Assembly (NCBI GenBank): GCA_037893225.1
Contig: JAZGUH010000112.1
Location: 744,001-808,000 of the forward strand
Length of the DNA stretch: 64,000 nucleotides
Direction of reading: 5' to 3'
DNA from: Hippasteria phrygiana
Lineage: Eukaryota; Echinodermata; Asteroidea; Valvatida; Goniasteridae
Below the pieces are notes generated by a model that was given only the letters and a program-made list of their open reading frames with translations, was not told the DNA's origin and did no database searches. Of the stretch, positions 33,398-44,758 are shown one piece after another; the first letter of the stretch is position 1; each line of letters opens with the position of its first letter. The position numbers and the translations under genes were made by a program.

Positions 33398-34909
33398 CTA
33401 TAGTTCTTGATAAAAATCTGAGCATACTTTTAGAATTTCCTCCCTGTTTGATGTCATTGTTCCATCACAGTTCCTTAGCTGCTGGATTCTTGTTTTCTTT
33501 CTGCTGAGCTTAGAGATTTCTTTTGTTCCCTTTCTTGACTTCAGGATTTCTTGGATTTGTTCTTCCCGTCTTTTTCTACTTCTTTGGCGTCTTATCTTTC
33601 TTGTTGTTTTTACTAACTCGGTATACTCAATCTTCTCCCTATGTGATTTGTTAGTGTTTTCTCTCAGTTTCTTTCGTCTTGTGTCCAGTTTGTTTAACTC
33701 CTTATCCTGTTCACTCTTCTGGCTGTTGTTTTTGTCTGATGGTGCCATAGCTGCTGCTTCTTCCAGTATTATTTTTGTTATCTCCTCACTTCTGGTATTT
33801 ATGTCTTCATTCTCTTCTGCTAGTATATCAAACCTATTTTTCAGTCTTATTTGAAATTCCTCCTGTTTTTCTCTTAAGCGTAAGAGGTTCACACTTTTCT
33901 TTCTTTTGTTGTTTATGAACTTTAGTCTGGCTAGCTTTTTGTTGATGCTTATAGTTGCTCTTACCATCCTGTGGTCACTAGCAATGTCCACTGTAGTGAT
34001 AACTTCACAGTTGTCAACAATTCCTCTGTGGTTACTGAGTATAAAGTCGATTTGATTCCTGGTATTTCCGTTTGGGCTTTCCCATGTCCCATATCTGTTG
34101 TCTTTTTTCTTGAAGAATGTATTTGATATTATTAGACTCTGTTGAGCTGCGAATTCTAGCATAGTCTCTCCTCTTTTATTTCGTTCTCCTGTTCCAAATT
34201 TTCCAATGATGTTTTCCTCTCCAGGTTGTTGTTTTCCGACTTTGGCGTTGAAGTCTCCCATTACTATGGTGTAGCTTGCTTTATGTTCTTCTGTTGCCTT
34301 TGTGATGTCTTCATAAAATTGTTCTATTTCGTCATCGTCATAGTCACTAGTTGGTGCATACACTTTGATTATGCAGATCTCTTCCCTTCCTGTAAGTTGA
34401 ATCCTGAGTGAAACTACTCGATTTGAGTGACTTTTTATTTCAATAATGTGGTCTTTAATTTTAGGGTGAATTAGAAATCCAGTTCCTCTTGCATTCTTAT
34501 TTATTTCTGTTGCTCCTTTGTTGAATAGCCATGCCCCCCCTTCCAATTCTTCTAATCCTTCTCCCTCTCTCCTTGTCTCTGCTAGACCAATTATGTCCCA
34601 TTTAAAATCTTTAAGATCATCCATCAGATGTTTAAGTGACTCATTGGTGCGAAGTGTCCTTGTGTTGTATGTGCAAATGTGCAATTTTTCTCCCGTCTTC
34701 TTACTCCCGTCAGTCCTGAAGCTTCCACTCTTCTCTTTGGAGCTTCCTTGTGGCTTTGGCTGCAGCACTTCATCATGAGGTCTTGCCTCTGAGTAGGAAT
34801 GACTGTGCAGTTGTTTACCATTTTTACGATGGTACCCATTTTGGCCATGGGCTCTACGGCCTTCCTTGACGTTGTCTTTCATAGTTAGTACATGAAGGTT
34901 TTTTGCCAT
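33398..34909 (-). CDS. RTE LINE: AP-like endonuclease and start of the reverse transcriptase region
   Basis: 503 codons from an ATG. After a charged leader of about 70 residues, the endonuclease/exonuclease/phosphatase fold begins at LHICTYNTRTL. Catalytic landmarks are visible: IIGLAETRR (glutamate), VVSLRI, IIKVYAPTSD, the GDFNAKVG block, the RNQIDFILSN block, and the terminal SDHRMV. This enzyme nicks target DNA to prime reverse transcription. A lysine- and arginine-rich linker follows. Reading stops at a TAG at 33398-33400, where a tyrosine codon would be expected in related elements (after FYQEL). The same frame continues for 36 codons into the RT part, so this is one nonsense change in a longer ORF and not a natural end. 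Confidence 0.85.
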   Translation of the reverse strand: MAKNLHVLTMKDNVKEGRRAHGQNGYHRKNGKQLHSHSYSEARPHDEVLQPKPQGSSKEKSGSFRTDGSKKTGEKLHICTYNTRTLRTNESLKHLMDDLKDFKWDIIGLAETRREGEGLEELEGGAWLFNKGATEINKNARGTGFLIHPKIKDHIIEIKSHSNRVVSLRIQLTGREEICIIKVYAPTSDYDDDEIEQFYEDITKATEEHKASYTIVMGDFNAKVGKQQPGEENIIGKFGTGERNKRGETMLEFAAQQSLIISNTFFKKKDNRYGTWESPNGNTRNQIDFILSNHRGIVDNCEVITTVDIASDHRMVRATISINKKLARLKFINNKRKKSVNLLRLREKQEEFQIRLKNRFDILAEENEDINTRSEEITKIILEEAAAMAPSDKNNSQKSEQDKELNKLDTRRKKLRENTNKSHREKIEYTELVKTTRKIRRQRSRKRREEQIQEILKSRKGTKEISKLSRKKTRIQQLRNCDGTMTSNREEILKVCSDFYQEL

Positions 34910-35235
34910 ATACTGACGCGCTGGCAGGGCGAGTTGTCAGTAGAGGTTTCTGTCGGGGTTACCTCACCCTTAGTCAATTTGCTGTTACTGTTGTTTTGTT
35001 GACATCCAGCCTAATTTTATTCTGGGGGCATGGAACCCAGTCGTCTCTCCCACTCAGCCTGCTCGTTAGTGAGCAGTTGTCCGGGGTGCTCCGCTTGGAG
35101 GCAGGGACTAGACATTTGCATGGGCAGAGGCAAAACAATATCAGGGTAGGGGCTTATGTTGGATTGCCCTCCTCTTCACCTTTCGGTTAGGTACCCGCAC
35201 ATGCCATTTCACACCCCCTGCAGCGCTGCGGAGCA

Positions 35236-36099
35236 GCTATTGTTTTCGTTAAGATTTTTTTTTTCTTTTTTAAATTTCTTCTGCCATTTTTGCCATAGGT
35301 TTTGTACACAACTCTCTTTTCCACCTAATTTCATACTGTTAAAGCTCGTGTTGTCCCCTCGAGTTGTCACAACAAAGACCATAATAGCGTAGATGGTCCT
35401 GAAGCAATGACGTCATGATGACGTCAGTAGTTTTCGAATTGTGGCCTCATGAATATTTAATTTTCCACGCTTGCAGGCTCAATATCTGAAAAACCAATAG
35501 AGATGTGAAGTTTATATCTATTGCAAAGTATTAGTTGGGCGGCAAAAATGTTTCTGTTTGAGTAAAATGTTCGTGACGTCATCATGACGTCATCTGGAGG
35601 CCATTAACTTAAAGCACAATTTTGCGTGTTTAGCAACCTCCTATGACAGCAGCATAAGACAATTCATACATTGTATTTTGGTCGACCTTACTGCAAGCGG
35701 AAATGATCGTGGCTCATTCCAGTGTGAAATATGGCCCATTTCAAAATTTAGCGAAAAGCAATAAGATAACATAAGAATTCTGGGAAGGCAGTAACCGTGG
35801 GTATTTTGTAGCGCGTTGTGAATTTATGTGCAGACTGATTTAGACTCGTAAACTGGTCCTTCCATTGTCGATTGGACTTCTAATGTAGGATTAGGATATA
35901 ACGTATGGTGCGGGAAGTAGTCTAATTCATCTCGCGCGTTAGGGCATATACACCAATGTGTTGAGGGCAGCAGACAACCTTAGCGGTTGCAGAATTTCCA
36001 AGAATGAGGTGGAAATTTAGATATTCTGCTAAAGTGTCTGAGCTGGAAATGTGTATAGCGCCATCTCGTGACAATGATTTCAGACAATTCCAACGTGAT
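35236..36099. other. No gene; isolated TGACGTCA-type sites
   Basis: Pairs of CRE-like palindromes at 35408-35427 and 35573-35592 (ATGACGTCATGATGACGTCA type) precede the satellite array and may be diverged outlying units. Confidence 0.5.
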
Positions 36100-36905
36100 G
36101 AATGTTGCATTTTTTAAGGCCTACATCTACAGAATTACAGGTTCGATTGGGCTAAATTTCGGTATGTGCTAAGACCATGATGTGTGATAGATGCAAACTA
36201 AACTGACGAAATGATGACGTCATCACGTGATATATGACGTCACATTAAAGGTGCATTTTTCTAAGGCCTAAATCTTTAGAACTACAGGTCCACTTGGGTT
36301 AAATCTCGCGATCTGCCCAGACCATCATGTGTTACACAGGAAAATTAAACTTACGTAATGACATCAGCGCGTGCCATATGACGTCACATTAAAGGTGCAT
36401 TTTTCTAAGGCCTAAATCTTTAGAACTACAAGTCCGATTGGGTTAAATCTCGGGATGTGCCCAGACTATCATGTGTTACACAGGAAAATTAAACTGACGT
36501 AATGACATCAGTACGTGCCATATGACGTCACATTAAAGGTGCACTTTTCTAAAGCCCACATCTAGAGAACTATACCGATTGGATTGAATTTCGGGATGTG
36601 CCCAGACCATCATGTGTGATAGATGAAAATTGAACAACGTAATGATGATGTCATCCCGTGCCATACGACGTCACATTTAAGGTGCATTTTTCTAAGGCCT
36701 ACATCTTTAGAATAGAACTACAGGTCCGATTAACCTGAATCTCGGTATGTGCTCAGACCATCATGTGTGATAGATGAAAATTAAACTGACGAAATGATGA
36801 CGTCATCACGTGTCATATGACGTCACATTAAACTCGGATTTTTCTAAGGCCTAAATCTACAGACATACAGCTCCGATTGGGTTAAATATCGGGATGTGGC
36901 CACAC
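36100..36905. repeat. ~144-bp satellite array rich in TGACGTCA, about 6 copies
   Basis: The anchor CTAAGGCCTAAATC(T) recurs at 36115 (variant), 36261, 36405, 36549, 36692 and 36844. Units also share CATCATGTGT(G/T)A, GATGTGCCCAGACCATC and TATGACGTCACATTAAAGGTGC. Each unit carries one or two ATF/CREB-type palindromes TGACGTCA or near forms. Copies are about 80-90% alike by eye. Confidence 0.85.
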
Positions 36906-37645
36906 TTTCACCTGAGCCATATTTACTTGTATGTGTGGTAGAATATGGATTTATACGATGCACATCATAAACTTCCTTGCGGAGCAGCTTTTTTCGTCAT
37001 ATTGACGAAAAACCTCTCGTTACCTTTAATTTCTGTCTTTATTTACAATGACCGATTATTATTCAACCGACAGAGGGCGCACTATTGTGAGTTTTCACGG
37101 ATCCATATGCACTTTTGATTGTTTTTGGTTTTCCATTTTATCTTTTTTCCCTTTTCTTATCGCTGATTTTGCACTAGTGTCTTACTACTGAGAAATCTCA
37201 AAGTGAAATGCCTTGTTTCGGCGCGCGTTGCATCCTCAGATGATCGCTATGTGGTCACGAGAACACCGCACTGAGACAGTGATTTTTTTCTTCTATCCGG
37301 TCACATGTCCACTGTGCGCGCTAAGCCAGCTTTGATTGGACTTTGATTGAACAGACAGCTTGAAAGCCAGGCGCGCGCGGCATCCTCAAAGGTTTTCAAT
37401 GCGGTCATTTGGACACCGCAAAGAGCCAGCGATTCGACTGTAGTAGTGATTAGGCCAAAACGAAAACAAGGATTGGTTGCGGTTAATTGTGGTCGATTGT
37501 TGTGCTTATGAGTTTCCAAATCGATCACAATGGCACATGCACACGCTCCACGTCTTGAAAAGACGAAGGCGATAGCAATTATGACTCATGAAAAAAGTTT
37601 CGTGATCGAGTTAAACGAATTCACCGGTGCCTGCAATTCGAGTTA

Positions 37646-37819
37646 AGGGCCGGTCACACTGGCCACGATAACGATAACGAAAACGATGCAAAAAGAACGC
37701 TCCGTATTGGTGGATGGAACGCGCGCATATTACACGCGCGACAATTCCACCAATCAATGCCGTTTATTCTCGCCGTTTTTGTTATCGTCTTCGTTATCGT
37801 GGCCAGTGTGACCGGCCCT
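37646..37819. mobile_element. Harbinger-type MITE with TTA target duplication
   Basis: Terminal inverted repeats of about 45 bp start AGGGCCGGTCACACTGGCC and continue into ACGATAACGA on both sides. TTA at 37643-37645 and at 37820-37822 is the 3-bp target duplication expected of the PIF/Harbinger superfamily, whose ends often begin with an AGGGCC-type block and a TCACACT motif. The 174-bp element has no coding capacity. Confidence 0.75.
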
Positions 37820-38224
37820 TTACTGGAGTATTTATGTACACAATATCATATCCTTTTCCGGGAATGTAGCGATTTCGTTTTTAAAAGCACCTCCTTTTGT
37901 CGCATGAATTCTAGTTTACAATATGCGGCTGCTCTGTCGGCCGAATCGCGGGCTGAAACTGAATCGCGGGCTAGCTAGCTTCTGCCAAGTTGCAACGTTG
38001 AGAGCCCACGAAATCACAAAACCTGAAGGTCCTCGCTTCGCGAAAAGTGGAAACGTCTCAAATATAAATTCGCTGCCTCGACACATGGAGGAAGGAATGC
38101 TCGGCATAATGCTTCAAAGAAACCTGTTCGGATTTCTCACAATACTTGGTAATTGTTATTGGTTATTATTATTATTATTATTGGTTTATTAAAATTCAAA
38201 AAGTCTTAATTTGATTTCATGAAT

Positions 38225-38475
38225 TGTAGATAGGTAGTAGAAATTCAACTGAAGATTAGTGAAAATGTAGTCTTGAATGCCTATAAACGAAATAGAATGA
38301 CTAAAACAAACCTGAATAAAAAGAACGAAATCATGTGTGCACAAACACGAAATTGAATGCAATAGTAGCTAAAAAGAAACCCTGGTTTGATTGAATTAGG
38401 GGAAATCCGTGAATTTGAATGCATGTTAATGAAATTGATTTAATTTGTGATGAAATTGGCCGGGAAAACCTATAT
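38225..38475. repeat. AT-rich repeat ending in the GGCCGGGAAAACCTATA terminus
   Basis: The segment is rich in GAATGC / ACGAAAT words and ends AAATTGGCCGGGAAAACCTATA at 38473, as at 17993. A related GAATGC-rich piece lies at 61290-61500. It is probably a one-ended copy of the 55893 family. Confidence 0.45.
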
Positions 38476-39309
38476 TACGATTATATTTAAAACACTTTAG
38501 CAAAGAGACAATGACAACACATTGATTCGGACCAGCCGGTAACCATGTTAAAACTTCTCAAAAGTAAAAATTTGAAAGTAATGATATAGGCTATATATAT
38601 TGCCTGGTCGACGGTGGTGAAACTTCTAGGAATCATCCGGGCGAATTATATTTTCCCAAACGACATCCGAAAGTATGCTTTTTGAGCGCTCTCTATAATA
38701 CTTTTAATATACGTAGGGCCTACGCATATACAGGGCTGGGTATATAATAGCCCCACTTGGCCCTGTATGCTGCGCTATACAAAGGCCACACATCGTGACA
38801 CGCTAAATAAATAAATAAAATACACTGATACAGTATCGATGGCAATAATTGTACGGGGCCTGGCCGCGCGCGTGCGAGTTTCTTGTACAAGAAACAGCCG
38901 TCGCATCACAACTCGTGAAGTCGCGCGGCAAGAGCGATTTGCATAACACGACGTCACAATTTTGGGGTCATCCTTCTTACATTCAAAATGGCTGCCGCCA
39001 AGAGACGTTGTACGTGTGCATATGAAGCCTAGAAAAGATGCAAAAATTTCTCGATAATTTTGAGGTAAGATTAATGTAAACTCCAGATAATAAAAGCTGA
39101 GAGATTACCGAATACATCCAGTATAATTGCAACTCGCCAGTTCCTTGGACAAATGCGCACAGATTGGAAAGAGTATTCAACCAAAAAAAGCGTGTGTGTG
39201 GCCTTTGTATACAGGGCCACACAAGTGGGGCTTGGTATATAATATAATTCTCGTTGTCTGCTGAACATTCGATACGGTGTTAGACTGTGAGGTAAGAGAT
39301 TGTGGGTTC

Positions 39310-39500
39310 TTTCTAATTTCCAGCTTTGGAGGATTTTTTTAAAGGGAAATAAAGTCCGAAATTGTATACGTTCGAATTCATTTTTATTGTTTAATTCGTG
39401 GCTCCGGAGGATTTTTTTAAAGGGAAGTAATCAAGTCCGAAATCTCTTAGCGTTAACCCCATTTGGATGTCGTTTGGGAAAGAAAAAATCGCCACCCGGG
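39310..39500 (-). repeat. Dispersed repeat E with internal duplication
   Basis: GGAGGATTTTTTTAAAGGGAA occurs twice (39330, 39406). The segment is an inverted match to 16440-16550, which ends CCAAACGACATCCGAATGGG. Confidence 0.6.
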
Positions 39501-40247
39501 TATGAGTAGCCTGCTGGTGCACTTTTGAAATTGAGGGGTCAGAAGACGCGGCACCCACCAAGCGGAAACCTTTGACATTCTAAGTTCTGTACTCCGAATG
39601 TTCTCAATTCTCTCACGGGAGATTCCAACAGCATGCAATTAGTTATCAAAATGCATTTCAAGTTTCATTGATCTAGCATTACAGTAGGCATGTCTACAGT
39701 GCGCTCACTTTTTCCTGGCATAGAACTACACCAACTTCATGTCATTGTAAAATGGGGGTGATTTCGTAAAGGCCAAAAACACAAAACATTTAATATGTTT
39801 ATTCTTTCATCTTTCAATATATGTAACATTTTATAATTTATATTTGCGAATAAATATTAAAAATAGGGTTTCTAAATTCTCAATACTCCAATCTCGGCGC
39901 TGAAAACCTCTATGTACCGACCTTCAAATCGCGCTCCCCTCAACGTATATAGAAAAACCACCCCTTTTTGGAAAGTAGACACTCCCTATTTTCATGTCGT
40001 TTGGTGAATGGATTGATTGCAGTCCTCCATTCCGAAAAATAGAAACGTTTCGCGAAAATATTTCGATACTCGGACTTTTGACCGACATCACACCTAATCC
40101 TCTGGAAAATCAACCTCATTCAATATTCATTTCAAATCTTGAGTTTATTTTCTATAACTTTGCTTCACAAAATTTGTCCGTAGGCCTATCTGTTTGGGAT
40201 CACGTGAAACCGAGTTGAATTCTGACGGACGGTCCGTGAGGATGGCT

Positions 40248-40435
40248 GAGTTGGCGGGCGCCGCGGCGGTGAGTTGGCGGGCGCCGCGGCGGTGAGTTGG
40301 CGGGCGCCGCGGCGGTGAGTTGGCGGGCGCCGCGGCGGTGAGTTGGCGGGCGCCGCGGCGGTGAGTTGGCGGGCGCCGCGGCGGTGAGTTGGCGGGCGCC
40401 GCGGCGGTGAGTTGGCGGGCGCCGCGGCGGTGAGC
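40248..40435. repeat. 23-bp GC-rich minisatellite, 8 copies
   Basis: The unit begins GAGTTGGCGGGCGCCGCGGC and repeats every 23 bp at 40248, 40271, 40294, 40317, 40340, 40363, 40386 and 40409, seemingly without a mismatch. Each unit has four or more CpGs and the palindrome GGCGCC. Minus-strand translation gives a 23-residue repeat only because three units make 69 bp. Near-identity suggests recent expansion. Confidence 0.9.
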
Positions 40436-40439
40436 GGCG

Positions 40440-43400
40440 TATTGTGATTATATATGTATACAAACGTTACTTCATCGTTTTGAACGTTTGAAGGACATTA
40501 CATAAAGCATTTGCCAAACGTTTTTGGCGAAAAAGAGGAATTATTGCTACGCTTTAATTGTACATTTAGGCCTATAGCAAAGACGATGGCAGTCGTTGTA
40601 AGATGAGGTTTTTCCTTCATGTTTTTATATCTGATCAATAATGTGCAGCCCGGTACGGCAGTGCTTTGCCAAATGCCGAAAAGCCATAAGAACAGTATGA
40701 AGTATAGAATATCCACTCTGTTGAACAACGGATGACACAACGTCTAAGACTACGCATAGGCCGTACGGGTAAGGGTTGAACAAGCGAACGAATCGAAATG
40801 CGGGAATCGAAAAGAGCATTTCTTTTAATTTTCCTTTGTTTTATATTAAAAAGTAAATTTCGATTTTCAATAAATTTCCTTGACCCACCCACCCACATTT
40901 TCGAAAAGAAATCGAAATTTTAAAACATTGAAAATGTTGAATAACCCCTTGGTTTCCGCGCCCCTAAAATGATGGAAGGACGGGGCACTAGTCTAACTCC
41001 ATAGACATCATAGAACTGCATAATTTGTTTTTATTTCTGAACCAAATTTCAACGGCATTATAAAAGGGATTTATAAAACATATTTTTAAAATGCACACAA
41101 GTTTTTTCCAATAATCTTGAACCATCTTGAATGATTTTGCAAATGTTAAAGTTGTTACTAAACAGTTACGCGTTTCTTTTTCTTGACTAATGACGTCAGA
41201 CAAAGTTGTGACCAAAAATCCCCTGAAAAATCGACTAGAGTTTACGTCGCGTGACTGAGTTAACTTTGGAACTGGTCAACAACATGGGATGACAGTTTGA
41301 CATTATGATCATGTCTACGTGGCAGCCTTTATCTTGTGAAATGTTAAAATATAGATTTATGCATGTATGGTATTATTTATTTTTGTTTGTCATCGACGAA
41401 AACCTGGAGCCGTATATACAATTCAGTAATCCACGGAGATGAGTGCAAGTCGATTCTGCTCGGCAACGAAATACGAAGGTAAATAATACTGGTTTATTCA
41501 GGCAACAACATATTTTACTGTAAACAGGACTGTTCCATTAGGAAAACAAATCTCATTGTATGTTTAAAAGCATTAAGACCCTTGAATTCCAAGTCTCTTC
41601 AATTTCAAGTCTCTGCTATCTGAACAAAGTATCATTGCATACGGGTAGGCCTATTGTGAGTTATGCTCTGGTTGTGAAAAAAGTCCCGCATGCAATTGAC
41701 TGCTTGTACAACAGTCGTGTCTGCCCAATGGGGTAGGGGTATGTAAAATGTTTCCTGTCTTTTTGTATCTACTAAAGTACCAAAAAGAACGGAAACAAAG
41801 TGTGCTAGACAAAAACTATAAAGCTAGGCAAAGACCCAGCAGTCTCAATTCATAGAAAGAGTCCAGAACAAGCGATGCAAAAATAGAATACGCTTGGGTG
41901 CAGGCAATCATGAAAACTTTACAATTACATATCGCTGACGAATTAAATTTTGACCAAAGAAGGATTTTGTGGTTGGTTATTGTGGTTGTTTTGTGTGAAG
42001 ATTTTTCAGGAAGCTCATCCCTTGGCAAGATTGCAAAATTGGAATTTGTACTCGTAACAATTTCACGACAGGCCCTTTTTGTGGACTGTAATTCCATTTC
42101 GAGTGCGGTTCTATTTTCCATTACTGAAAAATAAGAAAGACTAACCTTGACAACTTGATTGCTGCAGGCTTCGCAGGTTTCCAGTCTGGGAAACTTCAGG
42201 CAAATAAAAGGTTCGCAAGATTAAGCCATATAAATAGGAACAAAAGCGTCAAGTATATATTTCTTTAATTAAGAAGGGTGCCTTTTTTAGGTCTAGTTTT
42301 TAGATCATGCCTGATCGTATCTTCAAGATAGCCGCTCCGTTTTGTAGTCTTCCAAATTGATTCAAAATATACAATAGATCGACTGGGTGGTAGTTCCTTT
42401 CTTAGTTTTGTGTTTTATATGAATTAATCTGCAAATCTTAAAAAGGAGGCGAGCGGAGACATTATTTCCTCTTTTTTTCAAACCTCGCATTCCTTCTATT
42501 CTCACGGCTCTTTGCTTTGACTCATAGACAAATCTTGACCACTCACTGGCTCAAATTGACAACATAAAAAAATTGCAGAGTGTCTCTTTGTTTTACCTAA
42601 ATTATCTATCTATTATGCAATATGCCCAAAATAACAGACATATAAATTAACTGTTTGCGATTTGTTCGTTGACTTTTGCGAAGTCCATGAAATTGGGCCC
42701 TTGATTGCCTGTGAGTTGCCTCGTGTGACATGACCCTGTTATCACGTGCGCCGTTCGCAGAGCTGGGGAGGCTGCTTTGTTTTGTTCGACTTCGGACACC
42801 AAGCAAGAGTCAGCGTGCGCCGCTGACTTGCTTGGAATTGGCTATCGAAAACCGGCTCACCGGTCACGTGCTCACCTTTCACGTGGCCACCCCGTCTTTG
42901 CAGCCAAACGATTTGAGCCATTGGCATTTCCATTATGTAGTGGCTGTACGTGTCTCATAAATCAAACTGGTATCCCCCCCGCCCCTCTTCGTGGTTGGAC
43001 GTCCACGACATGTCACTACCCAGGGAGTACTGGTGATTCTCCAAGGTACATACTCTGTCGCAGTTATCTCTGCCATCACTGAAGATGCATCTACCTGTCG
43101 CACAAGCGGAGAATTTGCAACTCCCTAGCTTGTGATTTTACGCCCCCTGCACAGACCATGGAGCACATCTCAAAGTATTGCCCCATGCGCAACTTTTAAG
43201 GTATCTTATAGAGGAGCTCCACTCTGTGTCGCCGGAGGCGGAGGGGTGGTTAAGACACCCAGATCGAAACATTTACCACCAACGAAGAAACAAATCTCTG
43301 CGAGTGATCCATTTAAAACACTAGCGAGGCGAAAGTCTGCACGAATAAACCTCGGAAGCCGATGAAATGAAAACTTCTCAGTTTCTCAATGCTTAAAGCA

Positions 43401-43660
43401 AATCTCTCAAACATTTAACCATAACCACTTGCTGTGTGGTGGTTATGTTTCTTAGAACATTGGAGTCGCTACCTGGTAAAAACTGTTAAAATCAGTTAGA
43501 TTAAAGCCTTTCTTTCCATCATCAGGATTGGAACGAGTTCCGCTGACAATTGCATATTCTGAGTCATAATCAACCATCTGTGTCAACGACTTCCCGCTGT
43601 CGCTAGTAATATCTCCTGACGATTCTCCCAGACTATCATAACGTTGACAAACGTGCAGAG
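40440..43660. other. No gene recognised in 3.2 kb before the GPCR
   Basis: Only short open frames. Three TAGGCCTA-type words (40568, 41646 and nearby). 43405-43450 has a small hairpin AACCATAACCAC / GTGGTGGTTATG. The GPCR promoter should lie in the last part but no core element is obvious. Confidence 0.4.
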
Positions 43661-43729
43661 TTCTAAAAACAATGGAGCCACCAGTGTCCGACATTAACCA
43701 CGGTACGATACCGGTACTTTCTACGTTTA

Positions 43730-44758
43730 ATGCCACCGGTCATAACCGTAGCCTATGCTTTTATCGGCATCATTGGAATTCTTGGTAACGGTCTAGTCAT
43801 CTACGTTCTCGTGCGCACGTCCCTTGGTCGGCATATCCCTAACATCTTCATCATCAACCAATCGGCCATTGACCTCTTCACCTCCACCATGCTTATCTGC
43901 TCCTTCTTGACTCCTAAGGTCGATATATCGACCCCTGACTTCCCCCCGGGTCTGGTAAGATTAATCTGCTCCTTCTGGCTCTCTAGGTACGTCTTCTGGG
44001 GAGCCGTCATGGCGTCCACGACCAACCTGATGTGTTTGACGCTGGAGCGCTACATGGCCGTGCTCTACCCTCTTCACTACAGGCGTCTATTTCGACCGCC
44101 TCGGTCTTTCTACGTTGCCTTGCTCCCGTGGGTGGTTGGTTATGCGTACCAATCCTACTGGCTAACGGTTCAGTACGTTGATCCAGCTACCGGAGATTGC
44201 GTCAGCGGCTCTTCCGGTGCCCTGGCCCAGAAAATCATCGCATGTGTAGTGTTCGTCGTTCAGTACATCCTCCCGCTAATCTTCATGACGTTCGTGTACA
44301 CCAATATTGCTAAGTCGCTGCAGAATCGTGTAGGCATCGCAACCGAAGCTTCTGTTCCGGAGGTCGGCAACGCATCCTCGCCGCACGCCACCCGTCCAGC
44401 CCCCGGGCAGCAACCTCCTAACGACGGTCACAATTTCCGCTCCCGGGCTCGCAAGAACGTCATAAGGACGCTCCTGTTCGTGTGTCTAGCCTTCTGCGTG
44501 TGCTGGACCCCCAACCAGATCTGCTACTTCTACTTCAACATAGGGGGCGACATCGCCTTAGAAGGCCCACTGTTCTCCGCCAGCATTCTGATAGCCTTCT
44601 GCAACATGATCGCCAACCCGTTTATCTACGCCGCCAGCTACCAGCAGTTTAGGCAGGGAATGAAACAAGCTCTACCATTGTGGGTCTGCGGGGCTCGAAG
44701 ATGCAACGACATTACACGAGGGACGGTCGACAACTCCACGCCTCTTGATTCACTGTAA
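43730..44758 (+). CDS. Class A (rhodopsin-like) G protein-coupled receptor, orphan peptide/amine type
   Basis: The single-exon frame of 342 residues shows all seven membrane segments. TM1 has GILGNGLVIYVL (residues 16-27). TM2 contains NIFIINQSAIDL with the aspartate at 48. TM3 starts after cysteine 80 and ends in the E/DRY-type motif ERY (106-108). Cysteine 157 in loop 2 can bond with cysteine 80. TM6 has CVCWTPNQ (256-263) and TM7 has NPFIY (296-300), an NPxxY variant. Intracellular loop 3 (about 197-243) is basic near TM6. It should signal through a G protein at the cell surface; the ligand is unknown. The extracellular N-terminus from this ATG is only about 4 residues, unusually short. 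An ATG at 43672 in another frame encodes a more typical N-terminus, suggesting a one-base frameshift near 43730-43737. Otherwise the gene is intact. Confidence 0.85.
   Translation: MPPVITVAYAFIGIIGILGNGLVIYVLVRTSLGRHIPNIFIINQSAIDLFTSTMLICSFLTPKVDISTPDFPPGLVRLICSFWLSRYVFWGAVMASTTNLMCLTLERYMAVLYPLHYRRLFRPPRSFYVALLPWVVGYAYQSYWLTVQYVDPATGDCVSGSSGALAQKIIACVVFVVQYILPLIFMTFVYTNIAKSLQNRVGIATEASVPEVGNASSPHATRPAPGQQPPNDGHNFRSRARKNVIRTLLFVCLAFCVCWTPNQICYFYFNIGGDIALEGPLFSASILIAFCNMIANPFIYAASYQQFRQGMKQALPLWVCGARRCNDITRGTVDNSTPLDSL

Larger units (their letters stand above)
31800..35235 (-). mobile_element. RTE-type non-LTR retrotransposon (LINE), nearly full length
   Basis: The element runs on the minus strand from a 5' leader (about 34910-35235) through a single ORF that would be about 1,025 codons, to a 3' end carrying short GGCAA repeats near 31820. 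Order of domains: apurinic-type endonuclease, reverse transcriptase with a YADD centre, and a C-terminal basic region. Two lesions disrupt the ORF (see the three CDS entries). Its low level of decay suggests a fairly recent insertion. It sits just beside a dispersed repeat (31600-31775) also present inverted at 13461-13650. I could not find a clear target-site duplication. Confidence 0.85.

Noticed and set aside
31931..34778. Several plus-strand frames of 60-154 codons
   Set aside because: They are antisense to the RTE LINE ORF, with its codon composition mirrored.
31800..35235. Target-site duplication of the RTE LINE from TAGCTGCTCCG / CGGAGCAGCTA
   Set aside because: These flank words are inverted, not direct, so they are not a target duplication.
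4500..40435. Tandem arrays considered as CRISPR arrays
   Set aside because: The 22-bp, 23-bp, 82-bp and 144-bp repeats are head-to-tail without unique spacers and lie in an animal genome.
40200..40463. 87-codon minus-strand frame with a 23-residue repeat
   Set aside because: It is the translation of the 23-bp minisatellite; three units restore frame. No independent evidence of coding.
43452..43736. 94-codon minus-strand frame opposite the GPCR start
   Set aside because: No family resemblance; it overlaps the GPCR 5' region antisense and looks like chance.
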